Source of the DNA: CAZGOM01 sp964542875
GTDB taxonomy: Bacteria > Planctomycetota > Phycisphaerae > Phycisphaerales > Phycisphaeraceae
Assembly: GCA_964542875.1 (NCBI GenBank)
Contig: CAZIWA010000021.1
Location: forward strand, 1-55,320
Direction: 5' to 3'
Length of the DNA stretch: 55,320 nt
Shown here one piece after another: positions 43,421-51,777 of this stretch. The first letter of the stretch is position 1. Each line of letters opens with the position of its first letter. Under the pieces are notes generated by a model that saw only the letters and a list, made by a program, of their open reading frames with translations, did no database searches and was not told the origin of the DNA. Made by a program: the position numbers and the translations under genes.

Positions 43421-43567
43421 TCAATACTTGCGGACGCTCAGCGACCGGCCAACCCGGCGCTTGCGTGAAAGCATTGCACGGCCGTTCTTGGTCTTCATGC
43501 GGGTACGGAAGCCCCACTTGCGCCCGCGCTTCACCAGGCTGCGCTTCTTTTCGTAATGGGTAGGCAT
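43421..43567 (-). CDS. rpmH: 50S ribosomal protein L34
   Basis: This 48-residue, very basic protein is MPTHYEKKRSLVKRGRKWGF, then RTRMKTKNGRAMLSRKRR and ending SLSVRKY. The KRGRKWGFRTRMKTKNGR core is the L34 signature. It is short enough to be missed by length filters. It lies downstream of the beta-propeller gene and 30 kb from rnpA, although rpmH-rnpA is one of the most conserved gene pairs in bacteria. The N-terminus lacks the usual MKRTFQPS-type start. Confidence 0.93.
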   Translation of the reverse strand: MPTHYEKKRSLVKRGRKWGFRTRMKTKNGRAMLSRKRRVGRSLSVRKY

Positions 43568-43631
43568 AGCTCGTCATTCCTTCCGGGGCATACATTCGCC
43601 CCATGTCTGCTGAGGCTTTTCAGCGCCTCAA

Positions 43632-46448
43632 TCACTTCACCTGAATGCTCGTTGACGCATATTTCGGGTTACCCCTTGCATCAACGGCCCGGACGCTCAC
43701 CACGTGCTCGCCCGGTGAAAGACCAACAATCTTAATCGTAAAGCTCTCTTTTGTCGAGTCAAAGAGCATGTCGTCGGGAACAACCATCTTCCACTCGGCC
43801 GCCCCATCCACCGTGTAATGGATCGATCGGATGGTGGATACCGCGTCTTTCACCTGTCCTGTAAGGGTTACAGCCTGTCCATCCTGCTTGAACTTCACCC
43901 CTTCAATCACAGGCGGCGTGTTATCCACAACGAAGATGGAGCTCACTCTCTGCGCCGACAGCGCCATGTCCGCAGGGTTGTCCGGCGAGTCGCTGGCCGT
44001 CAGCCGCGCCTGGTAACGCCCGTCCGGCACTTTCAGTGATTGCCACTCATATGGACCGTTTTCCACAGGCTCCTTGGTCACAGGCAGCCACACATTGGTC
44101 CCCACCGCCCGGTATTCGATCTTGAAGATCATCCGGTCGTTGTTGGGGTCCACCGCTTCCCATTCCACGGTCAGCGCCGGATTGCCCGTGGGCTCCGGCT
44201 GCTCGCCGGGCTGTCCCGGCACCATGATCATGTTCGGGTTGGGCCGGCCAGGCCGGTTGCCCCCCTGCACCTGCTTGGGCATCGCAGGCATGCGGTGGTT
44301 CATCGCCGGTCCGCCCATCGGCTGGTCGTCGGGGTGTGTCACCCGGATGGAGGCGATCTTGGGCCGCAAATTCGGCACCACGTACGTCGCATCCACCTTC
44401 TGTACCACCGGCGTCGCGTCCGGCGTGCCTTCCAGCGTCACCTTGTATTGCAAAAACCGCGCAGGCGGACTCTGAATCTGCGCAAACGAGGGCGCTCCCG
44501 CGGGGGCATCTGCCCCCGGCGTCAGCACCTGTGCCTCTGACCACACCGACCAAGGCCCATTTTCCGGGTCTTCCACATTGCCCGACCGGGTCTGGATCGA
44601 CACCTTCGTCCCCTTGGGCGCCTGATATTGCACCGCCAGGTTCCCCCACAGGCTGATCTGCGATGCATCAAACACGGAACTGGTCAGCGTTCCGGACTTG
44701 GCATACCCCTTGTCCAGTTCCAGCACCTGGGCCGGGTTGGAGGTCGCCAGCAGCGTCTGGCCTGAGGGAAGCTGTAGCACCGTGCCGATCTGTTCGGCTT
44801 CTAGGTCCGCCAGCGCCGTATATTCGCCCGCGCCGATATCCAGCCGATACAGCACGCCGTTATTACCGGTGCCCACCAGCAATTTCCCGTCCGGCTGCTG
44901 AACGATCCTCAAGATCATCGCGTTATCGCGAAACGCCTCATGCACAAATCCGTCGGGCGTGATCCGATAGACGGCATTGGCCCCGCCCGGGCCCGCCATG
45001 GAGCCAGGCACAAAGGGATCGGGGACCGCTCCGGGACGCACCGCAGCTCCCGCCGGGCGGGCTCTACGGGCCCCTGCCGGGCCAATCGCGGCGTCGCTTG
45101 GCTCACCACTCGCGCCCACCTTCTTATTCATTTCCATCTTTTGCTTGATCACCGCGCGCAGCCGGTCCAGATCCTGGCTTGCCACCGGCTCGGCGCCCGC
45201 GGCCTGTGCTTCCAGCTTCACCGGCGTCCGGATGCCCGCAGCGGCAGGCACAGCCAGGGCGCCCATCGGCAACCGGCTTTCAGAATCCTTGGATTCCTTG
45301 GCCGGCGCTGGAGCCTTCTTTTCTTTCTTCAACCCAGGCATGGCCGATTCCCCGTCTCCTTCACCGCCGATTCCGTCTTCAGGCCCCTGCCCTCCGCCGG
45401 CCCCCGCGCTGCCGGGGTGCCCAGCCTTGCTTGCGGCGCCCAGGCCCGCCTGCGGCATGGCTCCGCCGGTCATGGAGTCCGCCATCGAAACATCCGCGGT
45501 ACCCACAAAAACCGTCCCGTCAGGCTGCACCAGAAGCGCGCCGATTTCCGGTTCCGGGGCGTCAAAAATCACCATCGGCTGATCGGCGGTGTAGTCCTTC
45601 TTAAGCAGCACCCGATACACCAGGCCCTCGGTATCGCTCCCAGCGTAAAGGCTCATGTTCGGCCCCACGCCCAGGCACAAAAGGTTGTTCTGCTTGCTCT
45701 TGAGCACCTGCGTCACCGACGCGTGAAACGTCGGGTCCGGCGCCTCTTCGCTGGCCGCTTCCTCGCCATCTGCCTTCTCGGCTTTGGCCGCTGGCTTGGT
45801 GTCTGCCTTGGGCTCCGCGTCTTTGGCGGGCTTGGGCAGCGGCTTGCCGTCGGCCTTCTTTAAATCCACCAGCAGAATGCGCCCTGGCGTACCCGTCGCC
45901 AGCGCCAGCCGATCGCCCACCAACGTCATGTCCCACACGTACCGGATACCGTCCAACGGCACCAGCGTCGTAAGCTTGCCGTTCTCTAGCACACCCACGC
46001 GCGTGGCTTCCTCCGCGCTCACCGCCACCAGCAGCCGGCCCGCGCCATCCACCGTCAGCGCGAACACTTGCTCATTCTGCAGTGAAAGCACCGGCGTCAG
46101 CTTCCCGCCTGACCACTTGAATATCTCCGACTTCTCCGCCCCCGCCGCCAGGTAAACATCCCCATTGGGCATCACCGCTGCGTCGTACACCGCGTTAAAG
46201 TCCAGCGGAAGATCCGCCAGTTTCTTGGTTCGGCTCGAAAGCTCCACCTCACCCAGGCTGCTCACCACCGTCTGGTCCCGCTTGCCTGCCTGAAAGTCCG
46301 GTTCACTTCCCTGCTCCCACTTGCCCGGCTGAATCGCCATCGCGCTCGACCCCGCGCACAAGATCAGCGCGCTCACCAGCGCAAACGTCCCCGTCCGGTT
46401 CAAAAGCCGCTTGATCCCAGGCTTGTATCGCGAAAAGATTCGGTTCAT
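43632..46448 (-). CDS. Secreted beta-propeller protein with C-terminal Ig-like domains
   Basis: This 938-residue protein has a signal peptide (~1-38, ending SSAMA). Residues ~80-330 and ~490-600 contain repeated blade-like units (MPNGDVYLAAGAEKSEIFKW, VDGAGRLLVAVS, QPDGTVFVGTADVS, QPDGKLLVGTGNNGVLYRLD) typical of beta-propellers of the NHL/WD kind. Two low-complexity linkers interrupt the propeller (~205-245 Lys/Ala/Pro/Glu-rich; ~330-400 Gly/Ala-rich). The C-terminal third (~680-938) reads as two or three Ig/fibronectin-like domains. It follows the S55 peptidase gene by 85 bases. No enzyme motif is seen. Confidence 0.72.
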   Translation of the reverse strand: MNRIFSRYKPGIKRLLNRTGTFALVSALILCAGSSAMAIQPGKWEQGSEPDFQAGKRDQTVVSSLGEVELSSRTKKLADLPLDFNAVYDAAVMPNGDVYLAAGAEKSEIFKWSGGKLTPVLSLQNEQVFALTVDGAGRLLVAVSAEEATRVGVLENGKLTTLVPLDGIRYVWDMTLVGDRLALATGTPGRILLVDLKKADGKPLPKPAKDAEPKADTKPAAKAEKADGEEAASEEAPDPTFHASVTQVLKSKQNNLLCLGVGPNMSLYAGSDTEGLVYRVLLKKDYTADQPMVIFDAPEPEIGALLVQPDGTVFVGTADVSMADSMTGGAMPQAGLGAASKAGHPGSAGAGGGQGPEDGIGGEGDGESAMPGLKKEKKAPAPAKESKDSESRLPMGALAVPAAAGIRTPVKLEAQAAGAEPVASQDLDRLRAVIKQKMEMNKKVGASGEPSDAAIGPAGARRARPAGAAVRPGAVPDPFVPGSMAGPGGANAVYRITPDGFVHEAFRDNAMILRIVQQPDGKLLVGTGNNGVLYRLDIGAGEYTALADLEAEQIGTVLQLPSGQTLLATSNPAQVLELDKGYAKSGTLTSSVFDASQISLWGNLAVQYQAPKGTKVSIQTRSGNVEDPENGPWSVWSEAQVLTPGADAPAGAPSFAQIQSPPARFLQYKVTLEGTPDATPVVQKVDATYVVPNLRPKIASIRVTHPDDQPMGGPAMNHRMPAMPKQVQGGNRPGRPNPNMIMVPGQPGEQPEPTGNPALTVEWEAVDPNNDRMIFKIEYRAVGTNVWLPVTKEPVENGPYEWQSLKVPDGRYQARLTASDSPDNPADMALSAQRVSSIFVVDNTPPVIEGVKFKQDGQAVTLTGQVKDAVSTIRSIHYTVDGAAEWKMVVPDDMLFDSTKESFTIKIVGLSPGEHVVSVRAVDARGNPKYASTSIQVK

Positions 46449-46533
46449 TGATATCTGCTTTCCTGCGTGATCCGGCCCTTGGGCCGAAAGTGTTATCCAT
46501 CGATTGAATGTGTACTAAAAACCTCCGGCCGGC

Positions 46534-48717
46534 TCACCGGCCAGTCGGGTCCTTTTTCACTTTGAACGCAACGCTCACAGAGCCCTCGATGTAAAGCGGG
46601 TCTTCAAATTCCTTAATCAGCATCTCCCCAGTCACCCCGATCGCGCTTGAAGACTGTGACGCGATCATGCTCGCCTTGCTTCCCGGCAGCCTCGGCAGTT
46701 CCTGCCGATTCACCGTCAGCACCGTTTGAGGCAGTTCCAGCACCACATACAGCCGATCGCTCCTCACCCCCAGAATCCGCTTGGCCAAGTCGAAAAGCTC
46801 ATCGCCGTTGGTCACCCGGGTCAGGTACGGCTTGCTGAACATCAGCGCCATCAGATACGTGTGGCTGTCAACGATCCCGACGTTGTATTGCCCGTCAGGC
46901 ATATCCGCCGGCACCCGGATCGAAACCCTGCGCTCCTCCACCGGCTTGCCGAAGGGCTGTACTTTCACCACCGCTTCAAACATCTCGCCGGGCTTGATCT
47001 CCTCCCGCACGGCCTTGGCGCTGGCGATGAATCCCGCCCTCACCTTGTCTTCCACATCCAGCTCGAATTCCGAAGACTGCAGCGTCATGGATTCAAAAGG
47101 GTTCATCGCCAGAAACTGCATCGCCGGGTAAATCTGCATCGCAAAAGCAGTGGGATTGGCCATCGGCAATACCGAATCCACCTTGATCACCCGGCCCTTG
47201 CCGTAGTCCAGCGTCGCACGCAGGCGCGCGGTGTTTTCCATCGGCAGGTTCTGCTGCGCCTTGATGCTGTTTAAAAGCAGCATCACCGGCATCATCGGGC
47301 CGTATTTCTTGTGCTGCACCGTCCGGTAGTTGTAAACCGCTTCTGGCCTTCCCGGCAGCCGCACCTTCACCTTCACCGGCGAAGATTTAAACGTCTGCCC
47401 CGGCCGCCCCACCACCGCGGTCTGGTCGTCATACACCAGGCTCCCCTTGATCGAAGTGGAGCCCCCCAGCTTGAAGCTGATCTGAAGGTTGGGCTGGATA
47501 AAGTGCACAAACCCCGTCGCCATCGGCAGCGAAACCTGGCCCTCCCCAAACATCGGGTGGCCAAACCCCAGCACCGTGCCGTCAGGCAGCACATCCGTCA
47601 CCGTTCCGATCGCCGACAGCGATTGATCGCCCCACGCCAGCGGAACCGCCAGCACACTCCCGGGCTGGAACTGAATCTTGTCCCCATCGATGCCATAAGG
47701 CGCATCCCCCGCCGGCAGGCTCACCGGCCCCGCCATCGGCACCAGGCCGACAGACTCCAGCACAGGCCCCATGATCTTCGCCGCTTCTGCGGAGCCGGCA
47801 TCAAACGGCATCGCCATGCGCTGCACCGGCATGGGGTTGGCCAAACCGGGAATCATCGCCATCGGCTTGGCCTGATCGGCGTCAAAATTCTCCGCTCCCG
47901 GCCCTTTGGACGCCATCTGCGCAGCCAGCTTCTGAAACATCGCCACCTTCGCTGCATCCCGGGTGTTCGTCGCTCCCCGGGCCAGCGCCGCCATCATCAA
48001 CTGATAATCCGCCAGGTCCTTATAACCCGGGGCCGCGGCCTGCGTGGCACCAGCGCGCTTGACTGATTCATTCCCCAGCTTGCCCGCGTTTCGCATGTAT
48101 GCGATCGGCTGCACGCCCACGTAGCAATCCTTGGACATCGTGAACCCGAACGCAAAAGCGCCGATCAGCCGTCCGCCTTTGCCGGGCGTCCCTTGCGCGC
48201 CCTGGTCCCACAGATAAATGGGGGAGCCGCTCATGCCCGCCACCGGGCCCGACTGCTGCATCCTGGGGTCTACGCTGCGCACCCACACCACCCCGGAGTT
48301 GGGATTGAAGTCGCTCTGAATGCTCACCACTTCCACTTCAAAGGGCTCGATCTTCACCCCGTGGAAAACCGTCATGCCGTAGCCCTTCATCCCCACCCGG
48401 ACGTCCTTGATATCCATGGACGTCTGCGCTGCTGCCGGGGTATCAAAGCCCGGTTCCGCGGCTTTGGCGAAAGACTGGCCCCCGGCCAATACGCACAAGC
48501 CAAGCGCCAGGAATAACGCCTTTGCCTTCCAGCCAGCCTGCTTATTGTGTCTCTTGAGGGTCCCTGCCGGCGCACAATCCTCGCGTCCGGCGTGGGATGC
48601 TGATAGATCAAAAAGGTTCAAGGGGTGTATTCCTCTATTGTTTTCGCTGGCCGGTCCTGACGCGTCCGTGTCCGCCGGGCTATTGAATCCTACTGTTTTA
48701 ACGCCCGGTCGGTTCAT
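46534..48717 (-). CDS. Secreted S55 (SpoIVB-type) serine peptidase domain protein
   Basis: This 727-residue protein has a hydrophobic signal-like helix at ~65-85. It lies unusually far from the first ATG, so a TTG at 48621 with AGAGGA upstream is a rival start. Residues ~100-240 match the S55 peptidase domain: DIKDVRVGMKGYGMTVFHG, then PVAGMSGSPIYLWDQG with the catalytic Ser (163 or 165), LIGAFAFGFTMSKDCYVGVQPI, and later GTVLGFGHPMFG. SpoIVB cuts a sporulation protein in Bacillus, but no sporulation genes are here and relatives occur in non-sporulating bacteria. The C-terminal half is beta-rich and unassigned. Confidence 0.82.
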   Translation of the reverse strand: MNRPGVKTVGFNSPADTDASGPASENNRGIHPLNLFDLSASHAGREDCAPAGTLKRHNKQAGWKAKALFLALGLCVLAGGQSFAKAAEPGFDTPAAAQTSMDIKDVRVGMKGYGMTVFHGVKIEPFEVEVVSIQSDFNPNSGVVWVRSVDPRMQQSGPVAGMSGSPIYLWDQGAQGTPGKGGRLIGAFAFGFTMSKDCYVGVQPIAYMRNAGKLGNESVKRAGATQAAAPGYKDLADYQLMMAALARGATNTRDAAKVAMFQKLAAQMASKGPGAENFDADQAKPMAMIPGLANPMPVQRMAMPFDAGSAEAAKIMGPVLESVGLVPMAGPVSLPAGDAPYGIDGDKIQFQPGSVLAVPLAWGDQSLSAIGTVTDVLPDGTVLGFGHPMFGEGQVSLPMATGFVHFIQPNLQISFKLGGSTSIKGSLVYDDQTAVVGRPGQTFKSSPVKVKVRLPGRPEAVYNYRTVQHKKYGPMMPVMLLLNSIKAQQNLPMENTARLRATLDYGKGRVIKVDSVLPMANPTAFAMQIYPAMQFLAMNPFESMTLQSSEFELDVEDKVRAGFIASAKAVREEIKPGEMFEAVVKVQPFGKPVEERRVSIRVPADMPDGQYNVGIVDSHTYLMALMFSKPYLTRVTNGDELFDLAKRILGVRSDRLYVVLELPQTVLTVNRQELPRLPGSKASMIASQSSSAIGVTGEMLIKEFEDPLYIEGSVSVAFKVKKDPTGR

Positions 48718-48832
48718 ATGGTCTTGAACTGACTGGGGCTAAAGCATCTTAGTCACCCAATGAATGGATAACCATAGAGCGAATTTCTCACGCGGATCAT
48801 TGCTTGAGATTACAATTAAACCGCCTAGGTAG

Positions 48833-48860
48833 TTGACGGAAATAATTGTTACTGTATACA
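48833..48860 (+). promoter_or_regulatory. Presumed rnc promoter with very short leader
   Basis: TTGACG (48833-48838), 16 bases and TATACA (48855-48860) form a good promoter. The predicted start near 48867 is only ~8 bases before the rnc ATG, and no Shine-Dalgarno sequence is present, so the mRNA may be almost leaderless. Confidence 0.6.
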
Positions 48861-48874
48861 TGTGACTACAGTGA

Positions 48875-49636
48875 ATGAATAGCGCCATTGTGACAGACAT
48901 CCTCGGCTACGAATTCAAGGACCCCGCCATATTGGCCGAGGCCCTTCGGCATGCTTCCGTCGCCCATTCACGTAAAAACAGCAATGAACGCATGGAATTC
49001 CTGGGGGATTCCATTCTTTCCTTCGTCGTTTGCGAGCATCTTTTCCGTGAATATCCTGACTTTCTTGAAGGTGATCTCACCAAGATCAAGTCCGCCGTGG
49101 TCAGCCGTAAGGTCTGCGCCATCGTCAGCCGTGAAATCGGCCTGGTTGATTTGATCATCCTCGGCAAAGGCATGAGCCGCGGCTCTGACATCCCCGAAAG
49201 CGTCACCTCAGCGGTATACGAATCGGTGATCGCCGGCATCTATCTCGATGGCGGCATCGACGCAGCCCGCGCCTTCATCGCCCGTACGCTCTTTAAGCAC
49301 ATCCTTGAGCTAAACAAGCCCGGCTCCAATCAGGACAACTACAAGAGCACGCTACAAACCGTTTCCCAACGCCAATTTACATCAAACCCACAATACACCC
49401 TGCTCAGTGAAACCGGCCCGGACCACGCCAAGCAGTTTGAAGTCTGCGTCATTATTTCCGGCCAGCGTTTCCCCGCGGCCTGGTCCAATACCAAAAAACA
49501 GGCCGAACAGACCGCCGCCCTGCACGCCCTCATGGAACTAGGCTACGCCACCAAAAACCCCGACGGCCACATCTTCATGAGCGACACGCCCAACTCCAAG
49601 CCTGCGCATCCCTCCGGCGACAATGGCGTGGCTTGA
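48875..49636 (+). CDS. rnc: Ribonuclease III with one altered active-site position
   Basis: This 253-residue protein cuts double-stranded RNA in rRNA and mRNA processing. The signature NERMEFLGDSIL (Glu38, Glu41, Asp45) and Glu65 in LEGDLTK match E. coli numbering exactly. Further on, AVYESVIAGIYLDGG has Glu116 (E. coli Glu117), but the position of E. coli Asp114 is Ala113. A double-stranded RNA-binding domain follows (~155-230, KSTLQTVSQRQFTSNPQYTL and KKQAEQTAALHALMEL), with a disordered tail. It is divergent from the S55 peptidase gene and followed by no clear terminator. Confidence 0.93.
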   Translation: MNSAIVTDILGYEFKDPAILAEALRHASVAHSRKNSNERMEFLGDSILSFVVCEHLFREYPDFLEGDLTKIKSAVVSRKVCAIVSREIGLVDLIILGKGMSRGSDIPESVTSAVYESVIAGIYLDGGIDAARAFIARTLFKHILELNKPGSNQDNYKSTLQTVSQRQFTSNPQYTLLSETGPDHAKQFEVCVIISGQRFPAAWSNTKKQAEQTAALHALMELGYATKNPDGHIFMSDTPNSKPAHPSGDNGVA

Positions 49637-49738
49637 GCGCGTGTTCACGGTAAAAATTCTGCTCTTTTCACATCCGCTGTCCCCAATCACCAGCCGGAAT
49701 CCGTCATGCACTCCCTCTCCCGCCCGCCAAACCACCCC

Positions 49739-49767
49739 TTAAACTCGGCGCGATCTTTTCGTATCAT
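49739..49767 (+). promoter_or_regulatory. Presumed promoter of the DUF805 gene
   Basis: TTAAAC (49739-49744), a 17-base spacer and TATCAT (49762-49767) lie 47 bases upstream of the ATG at 49815, within the 178-base gap after rnc. Confidence 0.4.
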
Positions 49768-49814
49768 GTGCCTATTCCAAGTCCATATTCCTTCCGGTTG
49801 GGGCCGTCAGTCTC

Positions 49815-50840
49815 ATGAAAGAAGAAACTCGCCAGGCGCTTGCCAAAATCCTCACCACCCACGGTCAGCACATCGCGCAGGACCCTCGGCTTTGTCACGC
49901 TTTCCTGCGTGATTACCGGCCGCTGGATGACGACGGCATCAAGCTTCTGGTCAACGCCGCCAAGGCCCGCATGCCCGACACCCTTGCCCAGTCCGCAGGC
50001 AAGGAAAGCATTTCCGTGACCAATCAGCGGCTTGCCCAGCAGCTCCAGTCGCAGCACGGGCACGACACCGCCGACGCATTCTGGGCAATCGAAACCTGGT
50101 CCGTCGCGCTCAAGCTGATGCCCGCTTCGGCGGCTCGGCCCTCGCCTGCGCCGCCGTCTTTACCCATCCAGCACCAGCCGCCTTCACGCCCCATACCGCC
50201 GCAGGCGCCGGCCCGGCCCAGCAACATCACCCATCAGCCCTCCCCATTCCTTAAACCACAGCCCGCGGCCCCGCCGCCCCAGCCCCCTTCCAAACCCGCT
50301 GCCCCAACCCTCGGACCCGGCGTCCACATCATTCCCGGCCCGCAATACGGCGGCGTAAACCCAGCCCCTCCCATCGCAACCCCCACGACGCCCCGCGCCG
50401 GCTCCGCCCCCATACCCACACCCGCCTACGCCCCGCCGATCCCGGCAACCCCCGCTTATCAAACCCATCCGGTGCTGGGCCGCACCGCGCAATCCCTCTT
50501 CAGCTTCGCCGGCAGGATCAGCCCCGCGCAGTTCCTCTGGGTCGCCGTTCCCACAGGCGCGATCTATCCATGGATCACCGCCATGGCCTATGCCTTTGCC
50601 AAGTCATTCCCACCGATGATGATGGTTCTCTTTATGCCCCTGCTGCTGGGCATGATCCCCGTCACCTGGGTCTTCATGGCCGCCGCCGCCAAGCGCTGGC
50701 ACGACATGGACATCACCGGTTGGCGCGCAGCCCTCATCTTCACGCCGCCGGTCGTCGGCCACCTCTTCACCCTCGTCATCGGCGGCCTTATCCAAGGCAC
50801 TCGTGGCCCCAACCGCTTTGGCCCCCAACCGCTGATCTAA
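49815..50840 (+). CDS. DUF805 membrane protein with Pro-rich linker
   Basis: This is a 341-residue protein. Residues 1-100 are helical and soluble, with no recognised family (LCHAFLRDYRPLDDDGIKLLV). Residues ~105-215 are a Pro/Ala/Gln-rich disordered linker. Residues ~220-341 are a DUF805 membrane domain with LFSFAGRISPAQFLW at the start, KRWHDMDITGWRA in the middle, and TRGPNRFGPQPL at the end, plus three or four hydrophobic helices. DUF805 proteins are of unknown function. The fusion to a soluble N-terminal domain is not the usual minimal form. It converges on a pseudopilin gene. Confidence 0.85.
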   Translation: MKEETRQALAKILTTHGQHIAQDPRLCHAFLRDYRPLDDDGIKLLVNAAKARMPDTLAQSAGKESISVTNQRLAQQLQSQHGHDTADAFWAIETWSVALKLMPASAARPSPAPPSLPIQHQPPSRPIPPQAPARPSNITHQPSPFLKPQPAAPPPQPPSKPAAPTLGPGVHIIPGPQYGGVNPAPPIATPTTPRAGSAPIPTPAYAPPIPATPAYQTHPVLGRTAQSLFSFAGRISPAQFLWVAVPTGAIYPWITAMAYAFAKSFPPMMMVLFMPLLLGMIPVTWVFMAAAAKRWHDMDITGWRAALIFTPPVVGHLFTLVIGGLIQGTRGPNRFGPQPLI

Positions 50841-50855
50841 CGCCGGCCAGCCCGC

Positions 50856-51626
50856 TCACGGGAAATGCAGATTCCCGTTGTACGCATTGGTCCAGCGAAG
50901 CGGATAGTTATCCGGCTCCTTCACCGGCCGCAGCCCGCCATCCACAAAAACCATGTTCGCAAAAGCCGTCCTTTGCCCCCCATCGGCCAGGTCCATTGCG
51001 TGGTTCCGGTTGGGGTACGCATCCCGGCTTGCCTGCTCCTCACGTGAATAGTTCGTCGCTGCACCCGTTGCCTCCGCCGCCATCGCATCCAAAATCAGCG
51101 GACGCCTGTTTCCATTCCCCGTCTTGTCCGCCGCCAGCCTGCTCACCGTCGGCACAATGCGCAATGCCCCCTCATTGGCCCGCTGCGCCCATTGCTCAGG
51201 CGGAAACTGCGGCAGCCCCGTTCCCGTCAGCGCGCTTCCCTGCCCTCCCAGATACCAGTATCCGAAATACCCTTCATTGCGCGCCGCAACCCCGTCGGGC
51301 TTCAGCGAATTGAACTGGTATCGCCCCGACGGGCAATACAACAACCGATTCGCATCATTCAAATACTGCTCCCGGAAATACGGCTTGATCGCCATGTAAT
51401 GCGCATGCGTCGCCGCGCCCTTATAGGGGTACCACTCCTTGCCGTCCGTCGCGTAACCTTCCAGCCCAAGATAAATCTGCCGAAGGTTCGATCCACATGC
51501 AGACCGCCTGGCCTGCTCACGTGAATTGGCGATCGACGGCGCCACCAATGACACCAGCACGCCGACGATCGTGATCACCACGAGCAACTCGATAAGCGAG
51601 AAACCACCGGATCGGTTCGTCTTCAT
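50856..51626 (-). CDS. Pseudopilin-like protein, H-X9-DG partly degenerate
   Basis: This 256-residue protein has the leader MKTNRSGG, a cut at Gly8/Phe9, and FSLIELLVVITIVGVLVSLVAPSI with Glu at +5. The C-terminal ANMVFVDGGL keeps the DG but has Arg where the His is expected ten positions before. It is 151 bases downstream of the GH42-like gene on the same strand, the second case in this window of a pseudopilin gene in line with a large secreted carbohydrate protein. The 151-base gap is AT-rich and could hold its own promoter. Confidence 0.88.
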   Translation of the reverse strand: MKTNRSGGFSLIELLVVITIVGVLVSLVAPSIANSREQARRSACGSNLRQIYLGLEGYATDGKEWYPYKGAATHAHYMAIKPYFREQYLNDANRLLYCPSGRYQFNSLKPDGVAARNEGYFGYWYLGGQGSALTGTGLPQFPPEQWAQRANEGALRIVPTVSRLAADKTGNGNRRPLILDAMAAEATGAATNYSREEQASRDAYPNRNHAMDLADGGQRTAFANMVFVDGGLRPVKEPDNYPLRWTNAYNGNLHFP

Positions 51627-51777
51627 TGTTGCTCTCGTACAGCCAGATATGGGTGAGTCGAAAACCAGGCCAATGGCACCTTACACCGCTCTGATATGAA
51701 TACCAAGCGTTATTTTAAACCCAACTCGCTTTTTAATAATCCAGCTTTTCAGACATCTGCGGCCCCCCGCAGGCGCT

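Noticed and set aside
46534..48717. S55 domain as evidence of sporulation
   Set aside because: No sporulation genes are present, and the family is widespread in non-sporulating bacteria.
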